DNA of 64,000 bases from positions 62,001 through 126,000 of the forward strand of contig NZ_JBAHWA010000007.1 in assembly GCF_036697405.1 (NCBI RefSeq). The letters run 5' to 3'. The notes under the pieces were generated by a model. It was not told where the DNA came from. It made no database searches and saw nothing but the letters and a program-made list of their open reading frames with translations. Origin of the DNA: Lysobacter sp036697405. GTDB lineage: Bacteria; Pseudomonadota; Gammaproteobacteria; Xanthomonadales; Xanthomonadaceae. Below, in pieces: positions 25,210 through 34,158 of this stretch. The stretch's first letter is position 1. Each line of letters begins with the position of its first letter. Both the position numbers and the translations under genes were made by a program.

Positions 25210-27102
25210 TCACAGCACCGAACGCGCCGCCGCGAGCACGCTGCCGTCGGCGACCATGCCCAGCGCGGTGGCGACTTCGCCGTCCAGGGCGCGGTCGCGC
25301 GACAGGAAGGCGATGCGCTCGCGGATCGCCGCATGCGCGGCCGCGACCGCACGGCCCGGACGGAACTCGTCGGCCGCCGCGAGTTCGGCGCGCAGGCCCT
25401 CGACCTCGGCCACGAAGCCCGCATGGTCGGCGTCGCCGGCGGCCGGGCCTCCGGCGACCTTGGCCGCCAGCCCCAGCGCGTCGGCGCGATCGGCCAGATC
25501 GCGCGCGGCGTTGATCATGTCGCGTCGCAGGTCCAGCGCTTGCGCGGCGGTGTACAGCTCCAGCGCCAGCACCTTGCCCAGGTCGTCGGCCATGGCCAGC
25601 ACGTGACGGGCCTCGTTGGCGCCCATCGAGACGTGGTCCTCGGCGTTGGCGCTGGTCGGTATCGAATACACCGAGGCCGGATGCGCGCGGCTGGCCAGGT
25701 CGTTGACGATGGCCGCGGCGGTGTACTGCACGATCATGTGGCCGGACTCGGTCGAGTCCTCGTTGCCGATCAGGAACGCCGGCAGGCCGTCGTTGGTGGC
25801 CGGGTCGACCAGCTTGTTGAGGCGGCGCTCGGAAATGCTCGCCAGCACCGGGATCGCGGCCTTGACGTAGCTCATCGCCAGCGCCAGCGGCATGCCGTGG
25901 AAATGCCCGGCCGAGATCACCTGCTGCTCGACGTGCTCGGCCTGCGCGTCCGGGAACACGATCGGATTGTCGGTCAGCGAGTTGAGCTCGACCTCCAGCA
26001 CGCGCGCGGCCTGGGCCAGCGCGTCGCGCACGGCGCCGTGCACCTGCGGGATGCAGCGCAGCGAATAGCTGTCCTGCGGCTGGTGCTTCTTGCCGCCGCG
26101 GAACGGCCGGAACCGCAGGTAGAACTTCTCGCGGCCGTGGCGCTGACCGAACGGCACCCAGTCCCAGCCGATGTCGAAGCGCAGCGCCTGCGATTCGGGC
26201 GTGTCCCAGCTGCGCGGCTGCCAGGCGCGGAAACGCGGCACCAGGTGATAGGGAATGTCGGACAGGGTCGAGCCCTCGAGCAGGCGGCGCAGATGCGCGG
26301 CCACCTCGACCTGGCCCGGATGCGGACGCAGCGCGTGCACTTCCTCGGCGAAGGCGCCCAGGCGGCCGGCGAAGGCGTCGATGGTCATGGCCGCGGCCAG
26401 GTCGGCGGTGTCGGCCAGATCCTCCAGCTTCTCCAGCGCCAGCACGCCGCACGCCAGCATCTGCGCGGTGCCATTGTTCAACGCCAGACCTTCCTTGTAC
26501 GACAGGGTCACCGGCTTCAGACCGGCGCGCTGCAGCGCCTGGCCGCCGGGCATGCGCTCGCCCTGGTAGTAGGCTTCGCCGCCGCCCAGCAGCACGATCG
26601 CCAGGTGCGACAACGGCGCCAGATCGCCGCTGGCGCCTACCGAACCCAGCTGCGGCACCACCGGCACGATGCCGGCGTTGAGCATCGCGGTCAGCGCCTG
26701 CAGGGTCTGCACGCGGATGCCGGAATGGCCGCGCATCAGGGTGTTGATGCGGATGCACAGCATCGCGCGCACGATCTCCGGGGCGAAGGGCTCGCCGACG
26801 CAGACCGCATGGGTGACGATCAGATTGCGTTGCAGTTCCTCGTGCAGGGTTTCGCCCGAGGCCTGCGCGCCCGGCAACTGGTCGCGCAGATGATGGGCGC
26901 CGAGCAGACGGTCGGCGTTGCTGCCGAAACCGGTGGAGACGCCGTAGATCGGCTCTTCGCGACGCACCTGTTCGGCCAGGAAATCGGCCGCGCGTTGCAC
27001 CGCCGGCAATTGCGCCGCGGCCAGTTCGACCTGGGCGCCATAGGCCACCGCCACCAGCTGCGCGCGCGTCAGCGAACGGCCATCGAGTTGAATCTTGTTC
27101 AT
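25210..27102 (-). CDS. MIO-dependent HAL/PAL-family ammonia-lyase, long form with insertion
   Basis: A 630-residue enzyme of the histidine/phenylalanine/tyrosine ammonia-lyase or aminomutase family. The cofactor-forming Ala-Ser-Gly is at 157-159 in GSVGASGDLAPL, and the catalytic Tyr53 is in PIYGVSTGFG. The substrate-selecting pair is Thr97-His98, closest to the Ser-His of histidine lyases. Typical HutH has about 510 residues. Here about 60 extra residues (roughly 281-341, including WDTPESQALRFDIGWDW) lie before DSYSLRCIPQVHG, and the C-terminus is extended. The ATG behind GAGGCGAGG is preferred to a TTG six bases upstream. No other hut gene is near, so histidine catabolism is not assured. 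Confidence 0.85.
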   Translation of the reverse strand: MNKIQLDGRSLTRAQLVAVAYGAQVELAAAQLPAVQRAADFLAEQVRREEPIYGVSTGFGSNADRLLGAHHLRDQLPGAQASGETLHEELQRNLIVTHAVCVGEPFAPEIVRAMLCIRINTLMRGHSGIRVQTLQALTAMLNAGIVPVVPQLGSVGASGDLAPLSHLAIVLLGGGEAYYQGERMPGGQALQRAGLKPVTLSYKEGLALNNGTAQMLACGVLALEKLEDLADTADLAAAMTIDAFAGRLGAFAEEVHALRPHPGQVEVAAHLRRLLEGSTLSDIPYHLVPRFRAWQPRSWDTPESQALRFDIGWDWVPFGQRHGREKFYLRFRPFRGGKKHQPQDSYSLRCIPQVHGAVRDALAQAARVLEVELNSLTDNPIVFPDAQAEHVEQQVISAGHFHGMPLALAMSYVKAAIPVLASISERRLNKLVDPATNDGLPAFLIGNEDSTESGHMIVQYTAAAIVNDLASRAHPASVYSIPTSANAEDHVSMGANEARHVLAMADDLGKVLALELYTAAQALDLRRDMINAARDLADRADALGLAAKVAGGPAAGDADHAGFVAEVEGLRAELAAADEFRPGRAVAAAHAAIRERIAFLSRDRALDGEVATALGMVADGSVLAAARSVL

Positions 27103-27405
27103 TTGCAACCTCGCCTCGCACCCTGGCGATCATCTGAACGGCGGGCCTGCGCCGCGAACGGCTGGGCCCGGCCGAGCGTACTCGGGAGTCGGTGCGTCAA
27201 TGCCACATTGGGAACCGCGACGGCGGATGCGCGCCGCGGGGTGATTCGATCCGCCGCGGCGCCGGATTCCGATCCGGCGCGCGGCGAACCGTGGAGCGGA
27301 ATCCGGACGCGAACCCGCACGCCCGGCACCGCGATTCATCGGCGCGACAAGACGCCATCGGAGCCGCGCGATTCGCGACGCCGACGCCGTCCGCGCCGTT
27401 CGAAC
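27103..27405. other. Intergenic region between hisS and the ammonia-lyase gene
   Basis: About 300 bp without a convincing gene. It contains arginine/alanine-coding shadows only. It ends with the GAGGCGAGG ribosome-binding site of the lyase. No terminator hairpin with a T run was seen after hisS, so read-through is possible. Confidence 0.5.
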
Positions 27406-28806
27406 TCATTCGGAGACGGCCTGCGGCATGACCCGCGCCTGCTCCAGCTCGACCCGCAGGGTGCGCGCCAGATCGCCGCGCGCGACCTCGAACTGGTCCT
27501 CGCGGCGCAGGTCCTTGACCGTGGCCACGCCCTTGGCGATCTCGTCCTCGCCCAGCACCACCACGAAACGGATGCCGGCGCGGTCGGCGTACTTGAACTG
27601 CTTGCCCAGCTTGGACGGCTCCATCACCACTTCGGTGTTGAGGCCGCCGTGGCGCAGCTCGTTGGCGACCGCCAGGCAGTGCGGCAGGTGGGCGCCGTCC
27701 ATCTGGGTCACCAGCACCTGCACCGTGCTGGCGGCGGTGTCGACCAGGCCGGCCTCGCGCAGCTGCCAGAACAAGCGGGTCAGGCCGATCGAAATGCCGA
27801 CGCCGGGCAGGCGCGACTTGGTGTAGTGGCTGGCCAGGTCTTCGTAGCGGCCGCCCGAGCAGATCGAACCGATCTGCGGGTAATCGTCCAGGGTAGTCTC
27901 GTAGACGGTGCCGGTGTAGTAGTCCAGGCCGCGCGCGATCGAGAAATTGAGCGCGTAGTTGGCTTCGGGCACGCCCAGCGCGCGCACCAGCTCCAGCACC
28001 TCGCGCAGCTCGGCCACGCCGACGCGCAGCGACTCGTTGCCCTCGCCCAGCGCGTCCAGCCGCGCCATCGCGTCGGCGTGCGAAGTCGAGCGGATCTTGA
28101 CGAAATCCAGGATGGTCGCGGTGCCCTGCGCGCTCAGGCCGAACTCGGGGCCGGTCAGGGTCTCGCGCACGTAGTCTTCGCCGCGCTTGTCGAGCTTGTC
28201 GACCTCGCGCAGCACCCGCGCCTGCAGCTCGCCGTCGGCCACGCCCTGGGCCTCGAAGAAGCCGCGCAGCAGCTTGCGGTTGTTGAGCTGGATGGTGAAC
28301 TTGCCGATGTTCAGCTCGGAGAACACCGCGTGGATCGCGGCCGGCATCTCGGCGTCGTGGCGCACGCTCAACGAATCCTTGCCGATCACGTCGATGTCGC
28401 ACTGGTAGAACTCGCGGAAGCGCCCGCGCTGCTGGCGCTCGCCGCGGTACACCCGCTGCATCTGGTAGCGGCGGAACGGGAACGTCAGCTCGTGCTCGTG
28501 CTCGGCCACGTAGCGCGCCAGCGGCACGGTCAGGTCGAAGCGCAGCGCCAGCTCGGGCACGCCCTCGCCGCCGCCCTCGGCGGCCTTGTTCAAATTGCCG
28601 GTGGACTGGACGAAGTAGACCTGGCGCTCGGTCTCGCCACCGGACTTGGTCAGCAGCACCTCCGACAACTCCATCACCGGCGTTTCCACCGGCAGGAAGC
28701 CGAAGCGCTCGAAGTTGCGGCGGATCGTGTCCAGCATGCGCTGGAAGGCGATCTGGTCGGGCGGCAACAGCTCCATGACGCCGGGCGGGGTGCGTGGCTT
28801 GATCAA
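27406..28806 (-). CDS. hisS: Histidyl-tRNA synthetase, TTG start
   Basis: A 466-residue class II aminoacyl-tRNA synthetase that charges tRNA-His. Motif 2 is in RRYQMQRVYRGERQQRGRFREFYQCDIDVIG. The histidine-specific signatures are IARGLDYYTGTVYE and SGGRYEDLASHY. The family's start (IKPRTPPGVMELLP) corresponds to a TTG at 28806 with CCGGAG upstream; no ATG fits before Met11. The protein is of the longer form seen in xanthomonads. Confidence 0.95.
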   Translation of the reverse strand: MIKPRTPPGVMELLPPDQIAFQRMLDTIRRNFERFGFLPVETPVMELSEVLLTKSGGETERQVYFVQSTGNLNKAAEGGGEGVPELALRFDLTVPLARYVAEHEHELTFPFRRYQMQRVYRGERQQRGRFREFYQCDIDVIGKDSLSVRHDAEMPAAIHAVFSELNIGKFTIQLNNRKLLRGFFEAQGVADGELQARVLREVDKLDKRGEDYVRETLTGPEFGLSAQGTATILDFVKIRSTSHADAMARLDALGEGNESLRVGVAELREVLELVRALGVPEANYALNFSIARGLDYYTGTVYETTLDDYPQIGSICSGGRYEDLASHYTKSRLPGVGISIGLTRLFWQLREAGLVDTAASTVQVLVTQMDGAHLPHCLAVANELRHGGLNTEVVMEPSKLGKQFKYADRAGIRFVVVLGEDEIAKGVATVKDLRREDQFEVARGDLARTLRVELEQARVMPQAVSE

Positions 28807-28958
28807 GCGGGACTCCGGGGGTGGGACGCGTCGGCACGGCGCGCTGCGGCGCGCGCCTGGTGGACGCAAGGGCCGTAGTTTAACGTTCCGCCCGGATGCC
28901 GCACCCTCACCCGGAACGGCGCCTGCACCGGCCCGCGCAAGGGATTGCTCTCTGCCCC

Positions 28959-28987
28959 TTGCTCGCCTCGATGGGTGTCGCTAGAAT
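28959..28987 (+). promoter_or_regulatory. Sigma-70 promoter of tRNA-Pro
   Basis: A -35 box TTGCTC (28959-28964) and a -10 box TAGAAT (28982-28987) are separated by exactly 17 bases. Transcription would begin about 9 bases before the mature tRNA 5' end. Confidence 0.7.
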
Positions 28988-29002
28988 TGTCGGCTCAGCT
29001 GT

Positions 29003-29080
<78 letters not shown>

Positions 29081-29111
29081 AATTGCTAGAGAAATCAGTA
29101 ATTTGCATGAG

Positions 29112-29136
29112 AACCGGCCAAGCGCCGGTTTTTTTG
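29112..29136 (+). terminator. Rho-independent terminator after tRNA-Pro
   Basis: AACCGGC (29112-29118) pairs with GCCGGTT (29124-29130), followed by a T run. A near-identical terminator lies after attR at 40065-40089. The left one is therefore supplied by the element, and the right one is probably the original tRNA terminator. Confidence 0.88.
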
Positions 29137-29327
29137 TGCCCGTCCATCCTGCATACATCCTGCAAAGGGATAGGAAGACACCTACCCCACACCACACAGT
29201 GCCCCGATGGCGGCGGCAGCGCGCGGGCACGATGTTGACCCCGCCAGCAACGTGCGGCGCCCGCCCATGGTTATCCACGCGCACGGACTACCGCAGGGAT
29301 GCCGTGGGGCGGACTAGACTAGACGGC

Positions 29328-29927
29328 ATGGCAGACCCACCCTCATGGATCACGACAGCAGGCAAGGCCGCAGCAAAGTACCTGCGGGCCTACCCACTCC
29401 GTCAACTTGCGTTGGCTGCCGTGCTGTTTGTTCCGTTCCACGTAGTCATCCGCCTAGCCTTGGCGGTATTAGGCACCGAGCAGGCATTAGTTGAACTAGC
29501 CGGCGGTTGGGGCATCCAAGTTATGGCAGCGGGCTTGGCATTAGTGACGGCATTCTTCTGGATAGCGTTAGGTACGCGCGGCGCATCCAACGCCAAGAGA
29601 AAAGCTCGAGCGAACGCCCGCGAGAAGGCCAAGGCCGAGCGTGAAGTTCAGCGCGAACGCTGGCGCGCAGTTGTTCGTGGATTGAACGAAGGGGACAAGG
29701 TGATATTGCGCCGGTTCGTCGACCAGCGCCGCATACAGTTTGAAGGTAGGGATTTGGTGCCTGGAGACGAAGATACCGATGCGCTACAGCGGATCCAGGC
29801 GCTTGGAATCTTTGGTATGTATTGGCCCTACTCCCGTTTAGAAGATGCTGTTTTTGACCTTTTGCTTGCCGAGCCGGCGCTAGTTGGATCAAACGCCCAG
29901 CCGACACAGAGAATCCGAGCCAACTAG
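29328..29927 (+). CDS. SieB-like membrane protein (candidate superinfection exclusion)
   Basis: A 199-residue protein with two TM helices (about 26-47 and 62-82), a basic coiled linker (NAKRKARANAREKAKAEREVQRER) and a C-terminal winged-helix-like domain (GLNEGDKVILRRFVDQ...LQRIQALGIF). This topology and the C-terminal domain resemble SieB of P22 and lambda, which aborts infection by other phages. ATG 29328 (MADPPSW) is chosen; upstream extension is possible and no strong ribosome-binding site is seen. The next gene starts 7 bp downstream. Function is inferred. Confidence 0.6.
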   Translation: MADPPSWITTAGKAAAKYLRAYPLRQLALAAVLFVPFHVVIRLALAVLGTEQALVELAGGWGIQVMAAGLALVTAFFWIALGTRGASNAKRKARANAREKAKAEREVQRERWRAVVRGLNEGDKVILRRFVDQRRIQFEGRDLVPGDEDTDALQRIQALGIFGMYWPYSRLEDAVFDLLLAEPALVGSNAQPTQRIRAN

Positions 29928-29933
29928 CCGAGC

Positions 29934-30458
29934 ATGCACAACGCGCACGAAGAACGTTACGTCTTCTACAGGTCATGCCATGCCGACTTCAGCGAGGCCT
30001 TACGCTTGCTGGAAGACGCGGAGGAACTGGAAGACAACAATGCGATACCAAACAGGGTGTCGGGCACGTTGCAGCGTTACGCCGTGGTCGTATACTTCCG
30101 ACCGTTCACAAGGGCAGACACAACGTTTGCCCACCCGCAACACCATGGCAAGAATGCGAAGAAGATTTGTCTTGGCAAGGGATTCATTCCCGCCGAGCTG
30201 CTGCCATTCCATGATGAGTTGCGGACCTATCGTGATTCCGCATACGCCCACACTGACATAGCGATCAGGAACCCACGGCTTCACTTCTGGCGTGGCGGAC
30301 CCTGGGAGTTTCCTATCGCGATTTCACCACCCGACAAGAAGCCGCTGCACATCCACCGAGACAAGATGAAACAACTGTGCGCGACGGGATTGGCATGGTT
30401 GAACAACGAGATTAAGAACATGGAAGAACAGTTCCGAATTCAGTATCGCGATGATTAG
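29934..30458 (+). CDS. HEPN-like protein, candidate defence partner
   Basis: A 174-residue helical protein. The segment AVVVYFRPFT and, later, ELLPFHDELRTYRDSAYAHTD fit HEPN-domain proteins, in which an R-x4-6-H motif forms a ribonuclease site; here Arg100 and His106. Many HEPN proteins act in abortive phage defence or toxin modules. It begins 7 bp after the SieB-like gene on the same strand and converges with terS. No nucleotidyltransferase partner is visible. The HEPN call rests on pattern only. Confidence 0.5.
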   Translation: MHNAHEERYVFYRSCHADFSEALRLLEDAEELEDNNAIPNRVSGTLQRYAVVVYFRPFTRADTTFAHPQHHGKNAKKICLGKGFIPAELLPFHDELRTYRDSAYAHTDIAIRNPRLHFWRGGPWEFPIAISPPDKKPLHIHRDKMKQLCATGLAWLNNEIKNMEEQFRIQYRDD

Positions 30459-30470
30459 CAGAACCGTGCG

Positions 30471-30923
30471 CTATTCGCTGTTGCGTACCACCGTCAGCTG
30501 CGGCGGCGCCTGCGTGGCGAACTTATGACGACCACGCGCGATGGCGCGGGCGTTCTCTTTCATAGTCTCTTTCTTGCCCGTCTCGCCCATGCGAGCGTGC
30601 ATGTACGGCAGCAGTTGCTTTGCGGCATCAGCACGCATAGCGATCGGCAGGCCAGCCAGGTTCATCACGTCTAGCAGGAACGTTTTGGGATCGGCGTACC
30701 TCTCGCGCGGCATTGCCGGCGCGCCTGACTTGATGTCCACGCCAGGCGTGGCCTTCGTTGCAATCTTGAGCGCCGCTCGGATTGCAGGATTCGCCATGAG
30801 TTTGTCGGCGGCGACAGATGCGCCCGCCACCGCATAGCCTGCCGCAATGGCAGCATCCCGGTTAGTGCAGCCCGCCGCCTTGTTGGCGACAAATGCCCGC
30901 TGTTTGTCGGTAAGTTTCGTCAT
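30471..30923 (-). CDS. terS: Terminase small subunit
   Basis: A 150-residue DNA-packaging protein. The N-terminal helix-turn-helix region LTDKQRAFVANKAAGCTNRDAAIAAGYA...ADKLMANPAIRAAL is characteristic of the Terminase_2 family, which binds the pac or cos site. The start at MTKLTDK follows GAAGG. It is the last gene of the capsid block. No large subunit is encoded in the element, so a helper phage enzyme would be needed. Confidence 0.88.
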   Translation of the reverse strand: MTKLTDKQRAFVANKAAGCTNRDAAIAAGYAVAGASVAADKLMANPAIRAALKIATKATPGVDIKSGAPAMPRERYADPKTFLLDVMNLAGLPIAMRADAAKQLLPYMHARMGETGKKETMKENARAIARGRHKFATQAPPQLTVVRNSE

Positions 30924-31007
30924 GGTGGTTAAGCCTTCATGGTCATTTTTATCCCTGCATGAGGGAACGGGCGGTCTAGGCGTCAACAGATCGCCAGTGA
31001 TTTCCTG

Positions 31008-32177
31008 TCACGCCGCGCTGGCGTCGTCAACGCGGCGCTGCGGCAAGTTCTCCAACCGCCTCACTTCGTCAACGTCCATCCATGGCTCGTTGTTCAATGC
31101 CTTGGCGTAGAACTCCGCACGCTCGCCAGCCGTGCCGCGCAACAGCGCGTCCACGGCATGTTCCGCATAGAACCGTTGGCGCGCGATAGGGCCAAGCAAC
31201 TGCTGCGAGATAGCCGACTCCCACAGGTTGAGCCAACGTGTCAGGCTGAACTTCACGAACTGTTCGCCCAACGACTCTACGTTGTTGTAGGACGCCTGCT
31301 CCAAGGTCTGGACAAGAATGGGCGGCACGCGGAACAGACGGCAAACCTCTGTCACGCTGAAGTTCATGGCTTCCAACCATTGGGCGTCTTCATTCGACAG
31401 GCCCACGTTCTCCAACTTCAGCCCACGAAGACCCATGATTAGAGTCTTTCCGGCATTGGCCGGAGAAGCGTAGTTATTCAATAGTCCACGCAGACTGTGC
31501 ATGTCTTCGGTGGTCAGGTCGCGCTTGCTCTCGTTGTATAGGACAGAAGCAGGACGGGCGCCGCGTCCGAAGCTGGAAGAACCATGTGTCCGTAACGACA
31601 ACGACAGGCCCAGTGTTTCGCGTGCGATGGTCACACGGGACTTGCCCACTATGCTGCCTGGATCGGTCCGGTCGCGAAGGTGTAGTACTTCATCGGCCAG
31701 CAGGCGCACGGGCTTGCCATTGTCGTCGGTGTAGTCGTACCTGTATCTACCGCTATCCAGCTTAACGATGGACACGCGACCAGGGTGCAGTGGATGCAAC
31801 GCCGACACTTCGCCGGCACCGTTCGATTCCTTCCGCGCATAGCCGTTCCCATTCAGCAGCACGCTGGCGGTCATGCACTCTCGGAACTCCATGCCGGACT
31901 GATAGTCGTTCGGCCGTTCCAGCACCCGGGACAACCAATGACCGTCTGCACGTTCGCGACTGCCATCCTCATTCCGGCGGTACGTGTGCAGCGGCAGGCA
32001 TGCCGTCGATTCGCTCAACGCCTGCACACACGCAAATACCGTGGAAATGGATTCGGCCGACTTGGCGTCAACATAAGCGCCTGCCGTGCTGCTTCCACCA
32101 CCGTTCGCCAGTGCGTTCCACGAAGGGTCTTCGGCTCGCGTCTCGCGCCCACCTTTCAGCATGCTCCAGATGTTCAT
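31008..32177 (-). CDS. HK97-family phage portal protein
   Basis: A 389-residue portal that forms the dodecameric vertex through which DNA enters the capsid. Segments typical of the family are VFACVQALSESTACLPLHTYRR, HPLHPGRVSIVKLDSGRYRY, EVLHLRD, GSSSFGRGARPASVL, QWLEAMNFSVTEVCRLFRVPP and SLGEQFVKFSLTRWLNLWE. The length (about 390) is usual. The gene lies between protease and terS on one transcript. Confidence 0.95.
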   Translation of the reverse strand: MNIWSMLKGGRETRAEDPSWNALANGGGSSTAGAYVDAKSAESISTVFACVQALSESTACLPLHTYRRNEDGSRERADGHWLSRVLERPNDYQSGMEFRECMTASVLLNGNGYARKESNGAGEVSALHPLHPGRVSIVKLDSGRYRYDYTDDNGKPVRLLADEVLHLRDRTDPGSIVGKSRVTIARETLGLSLSLRTHGSSSFGRGARPASVLYNESKRDLTTEDMHSLRGLLNNYASPANAGKTLIMGLRGLKLENVGLSNEDAQWLEAMNFSVTEVCRLFRVPPILVQTLEQASYNNVESLGEQFVKFSLTRWLNLWESAISQQLLGPIARQRFYAEHAVDALLRGTAGERAEFYAKALNNEPWMDVDEVRRLENLPQRRVDDASAA

Positions 32178-32188
32178 AGCGTCAACTC

Positions 32189-32707
32189 CTAGCGAACGGT
32201 GTCAAGCCAATAGCGCAGCATCGACAGTTGCGATGCGGGCTGAAGGCTGCGCAGGTGGACTTCGGTTGCGCCGTAGGCGGGACGACTCTGGACAATGGAC
32301 ACCTCATCCAACGTCACATTGCGCAGTTCGCGCGTGTTGCCGTTCCAGTAGTCGCCACCCTTCGGGACGTTGAAAGCGAAGGAACAGCCCCCCAGGTCGC
32401 CACGCTGCGCCAGTGCGGCAAGGTCACGCCCGGCTTGCGTGTCGGGCAGGTCCAGCGTGAACGCTAAGCCGGCGTCATCCTCTGCCAGCGTCAACGTTCC
32501 GCTGCGGGTCCGGCCCAGCACTCGGCTGGTGTCGTGGTCGGCCAGCGCAAGAATGTCGGCACCGGACGCCAACGACGCAGCGAATGCTCCGCGCCGGATG
32601 ACTTCAGTGAAATCGCCAATGGTGGTGGGGCTATCAAACTTTGCGATGTAGCCCGTCAGCTTGCGACCGTTGGCGGTAACGCCAGCCGTGGCGCGTTTCT
32701 CGATCAT
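32189..32707 (-). CDS. HK97-family prohead protease
   Basis: A 172-residue serine protease that trims the capsid delta domain during maturation. The N-terminus GRKLTGYIAKFDSPTTIGDFTEVIRRGAF is diagnostic. Catalytic His lies in ALADHDTSRVLGRT and Ser in GGCSFAFNV. It starts 57 bp after the capsid gene stop and ends 11 bp before the portal start. Confidence 0.95.
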   Translation of the reverse strand: MIEKRATAGVTANGRKLTGYIAKFDSPTTIGDFTEVIRRGAFAASLASGADILALADHDTSRVLGRTRSGTLTLAEDDAGLAFTLDLPDTQAGRDLAALAQRGDLGGCSFAFNVPKGGDYWNGNTRELRNVTLDEVSIVQSRPAYGATEVHLRSLQPASQLSMLRYWLDTVR

Positions 32708-32764
32708 GGGTGCGTCTCCAAAGACACAGCCCGCCGCTAGGACGGGCTGCGTTGTAGCGGGCAG

Positions 32765-34012
32765 TTACAGCGCGAGGTCGGAGGCGACCACGAACGCCTG
32801 CGGATGGCGCACGGCCACGTCCACAGTGGACATCGCACGCACCAGCACGCCACCGCGACCGTAGGCCGGCTGCGCGTAGGGGTTCACGAGGATGTCGATT
32901 TCGCTCCAGATGCCAAGCAACACCTGCGACCAGTCGCCGAGAATGGCAATGCCGGCATCCGGGTCGGGCGTGGCGTTGTTCGGCACCTGATTGGTGCTGT
33001 AGGACTGGATGCCCGCCATGCGGCCGTCATCGCCCAGCAGGTAGATGCCCGTGCCATTGGACTTTTCCGTGCCGGCGAACTTCGCGGCCACGCTGGGATT
33101 GAACAGCCACGACGACGCATCGACATTCGCCAACTCGGCCTTGGCTTTCATCGCAAGCACGTTCACCCAATTGAGCGTCGCGAGATTGGCGGTCTGAATG
33201 CCCAGGGTGGACAGCACGCCGGTCGGCTCATTCGCGCCACCGCCCTTGATGAGCGCCGAGTCGATGGCCTGCGCCAACACCGCCGCGAAGTCATCGCGCA
33301 CCAGCTGCTCCACGTCCGGGCTGGACTGCATGATGAGTTGCCGGGACAGTTCGGTGACACCACCCGCGTGCTTCGGCGCCAGCGTAACGTTGGTCGGGTT
33401 CACGTCCGAGTCCGGCACCGCACCGTTTTCGGCTACCCAGCCAACGGACACGCCCGTACCGTGCTTCGGAACGGTGACGTTGCCATGCAGCCCGGATAGC
33501 ACACGGACACCCAGGCGACGCGCCAGCAGCTTGTTGCGCAGCGGCTGGATGTACAGGTCGCCACGGTGGTCTGTGGGCACCAGTTCCGGCGCGCTTCCAG
33601 TGGTGTTGACGCGGCGTTCCAGCGCGGACATGGGCACGAACACGCCCTGCGCCTTGCGGCCGGTGCGGCGTTCGGTTTCCTGCGCGTATTCCAGTTCCGC
33701 ACCGGACAGCGCGCGGCCTTCCACGCCGGCCTGTAGCACGCGCAGCAGCGAGACGCGGCCTTCCAGCGCAGCGACGGTGTCACCACCGTTACCGGCCACC
33801 ACCGTCACGCCAACGGCGCGGCGTTCGGCATCGTCCAGGAACTGTTGCCGCTGTTCGTCCTGCTCCAGCGATTCGATATCGGCGCGGATGGTGGCGAAGT
33901 TGGCCGACTCATCGGCGGTAAGTTGACGCTTTTCCGTTTCGGCCTTGGCGACGATCGCGCGGGCTTCAGCGGTACGGGCAGCCTTACGCTGCCGGATTTC
34001 CTGAAGGGTCAT
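32765..34012 (-). CDS. HK97-family major capsid protein
   Basis: A 415-residue capsid subunit with an N-terminal coiled scaffolding (delta) domain (about 1-110: LQEIRQRKAARTAEARAIVAKAETEKRQLTADE...), followed by the HK97 fold: VPTDHRGDLYIQPLRNKLLARRLGVRVLSG, VSVGWVAENGAVPDSD, VTELSRQLIMQSSPDVEQLVRDDFAAVLAQAID and the C-terminal AILGDWSQVLLGIWSEIDILVNPYA. ATG 34012 follows CCGGAG. Having its own capsid distinguishes this element from satellites that only remodel helper capsids. Confidence 0.95.
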   Translation of the reverse strand: MTLQEIRQRKAARTAEARAIVAKAETEKRQLTADESANFATIRADIESLEQDEQRQQFLDDAERRAVGVTVVAGNGGDTVAALEGRVSLLRVLQAGVEGRALSGAELEYAQETERRTGRKAQGVFVPMSALERRVNTTGSAPELVPTDHRGDLYIQPLRNKLLARRLGVRVLSGLHGNVTVPKHGTGVSVGWVAENGAVPDSDVNPTNVTLAPKHAGGVTELSRQLIMQSSPDVEQLVRDDFAAVLAQAIDSALIKGGGANEPTGVLSTLGIQTANLATLNWVNVLAMKAKAELANVDASSWLFNPSVAAKFAGTEKSNGTGIYLLGDDGRMAGIQSYSTNQVPNNATPDPDAGIAILGDWSQVLLGIWSEIDILVNPYAQPAYGRGGVLVRAMSTVDVAVRHPQAFVVASDLAL

Positions 34013-34158
34013 AGCTATTGCTCCGGGTTGTTTGGGACAGTCCCGGTTGCCCATTAACCACACCCTTTACGGCCCTAGAAGCAATTTTGCTCGCGACTCG
34101 CGGCGCACTATTCGCGACGCGATCGGTTGACGCCGCGAAGCGTAGAAATGCGCAAAAC

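Noticed and set aside
25210..27102. Naming the ammonia-lyase hutH outright
   Set aside because: The protein is much longer than HutH, has an insertion and lacks hut neighbours, so substrate is not certain.
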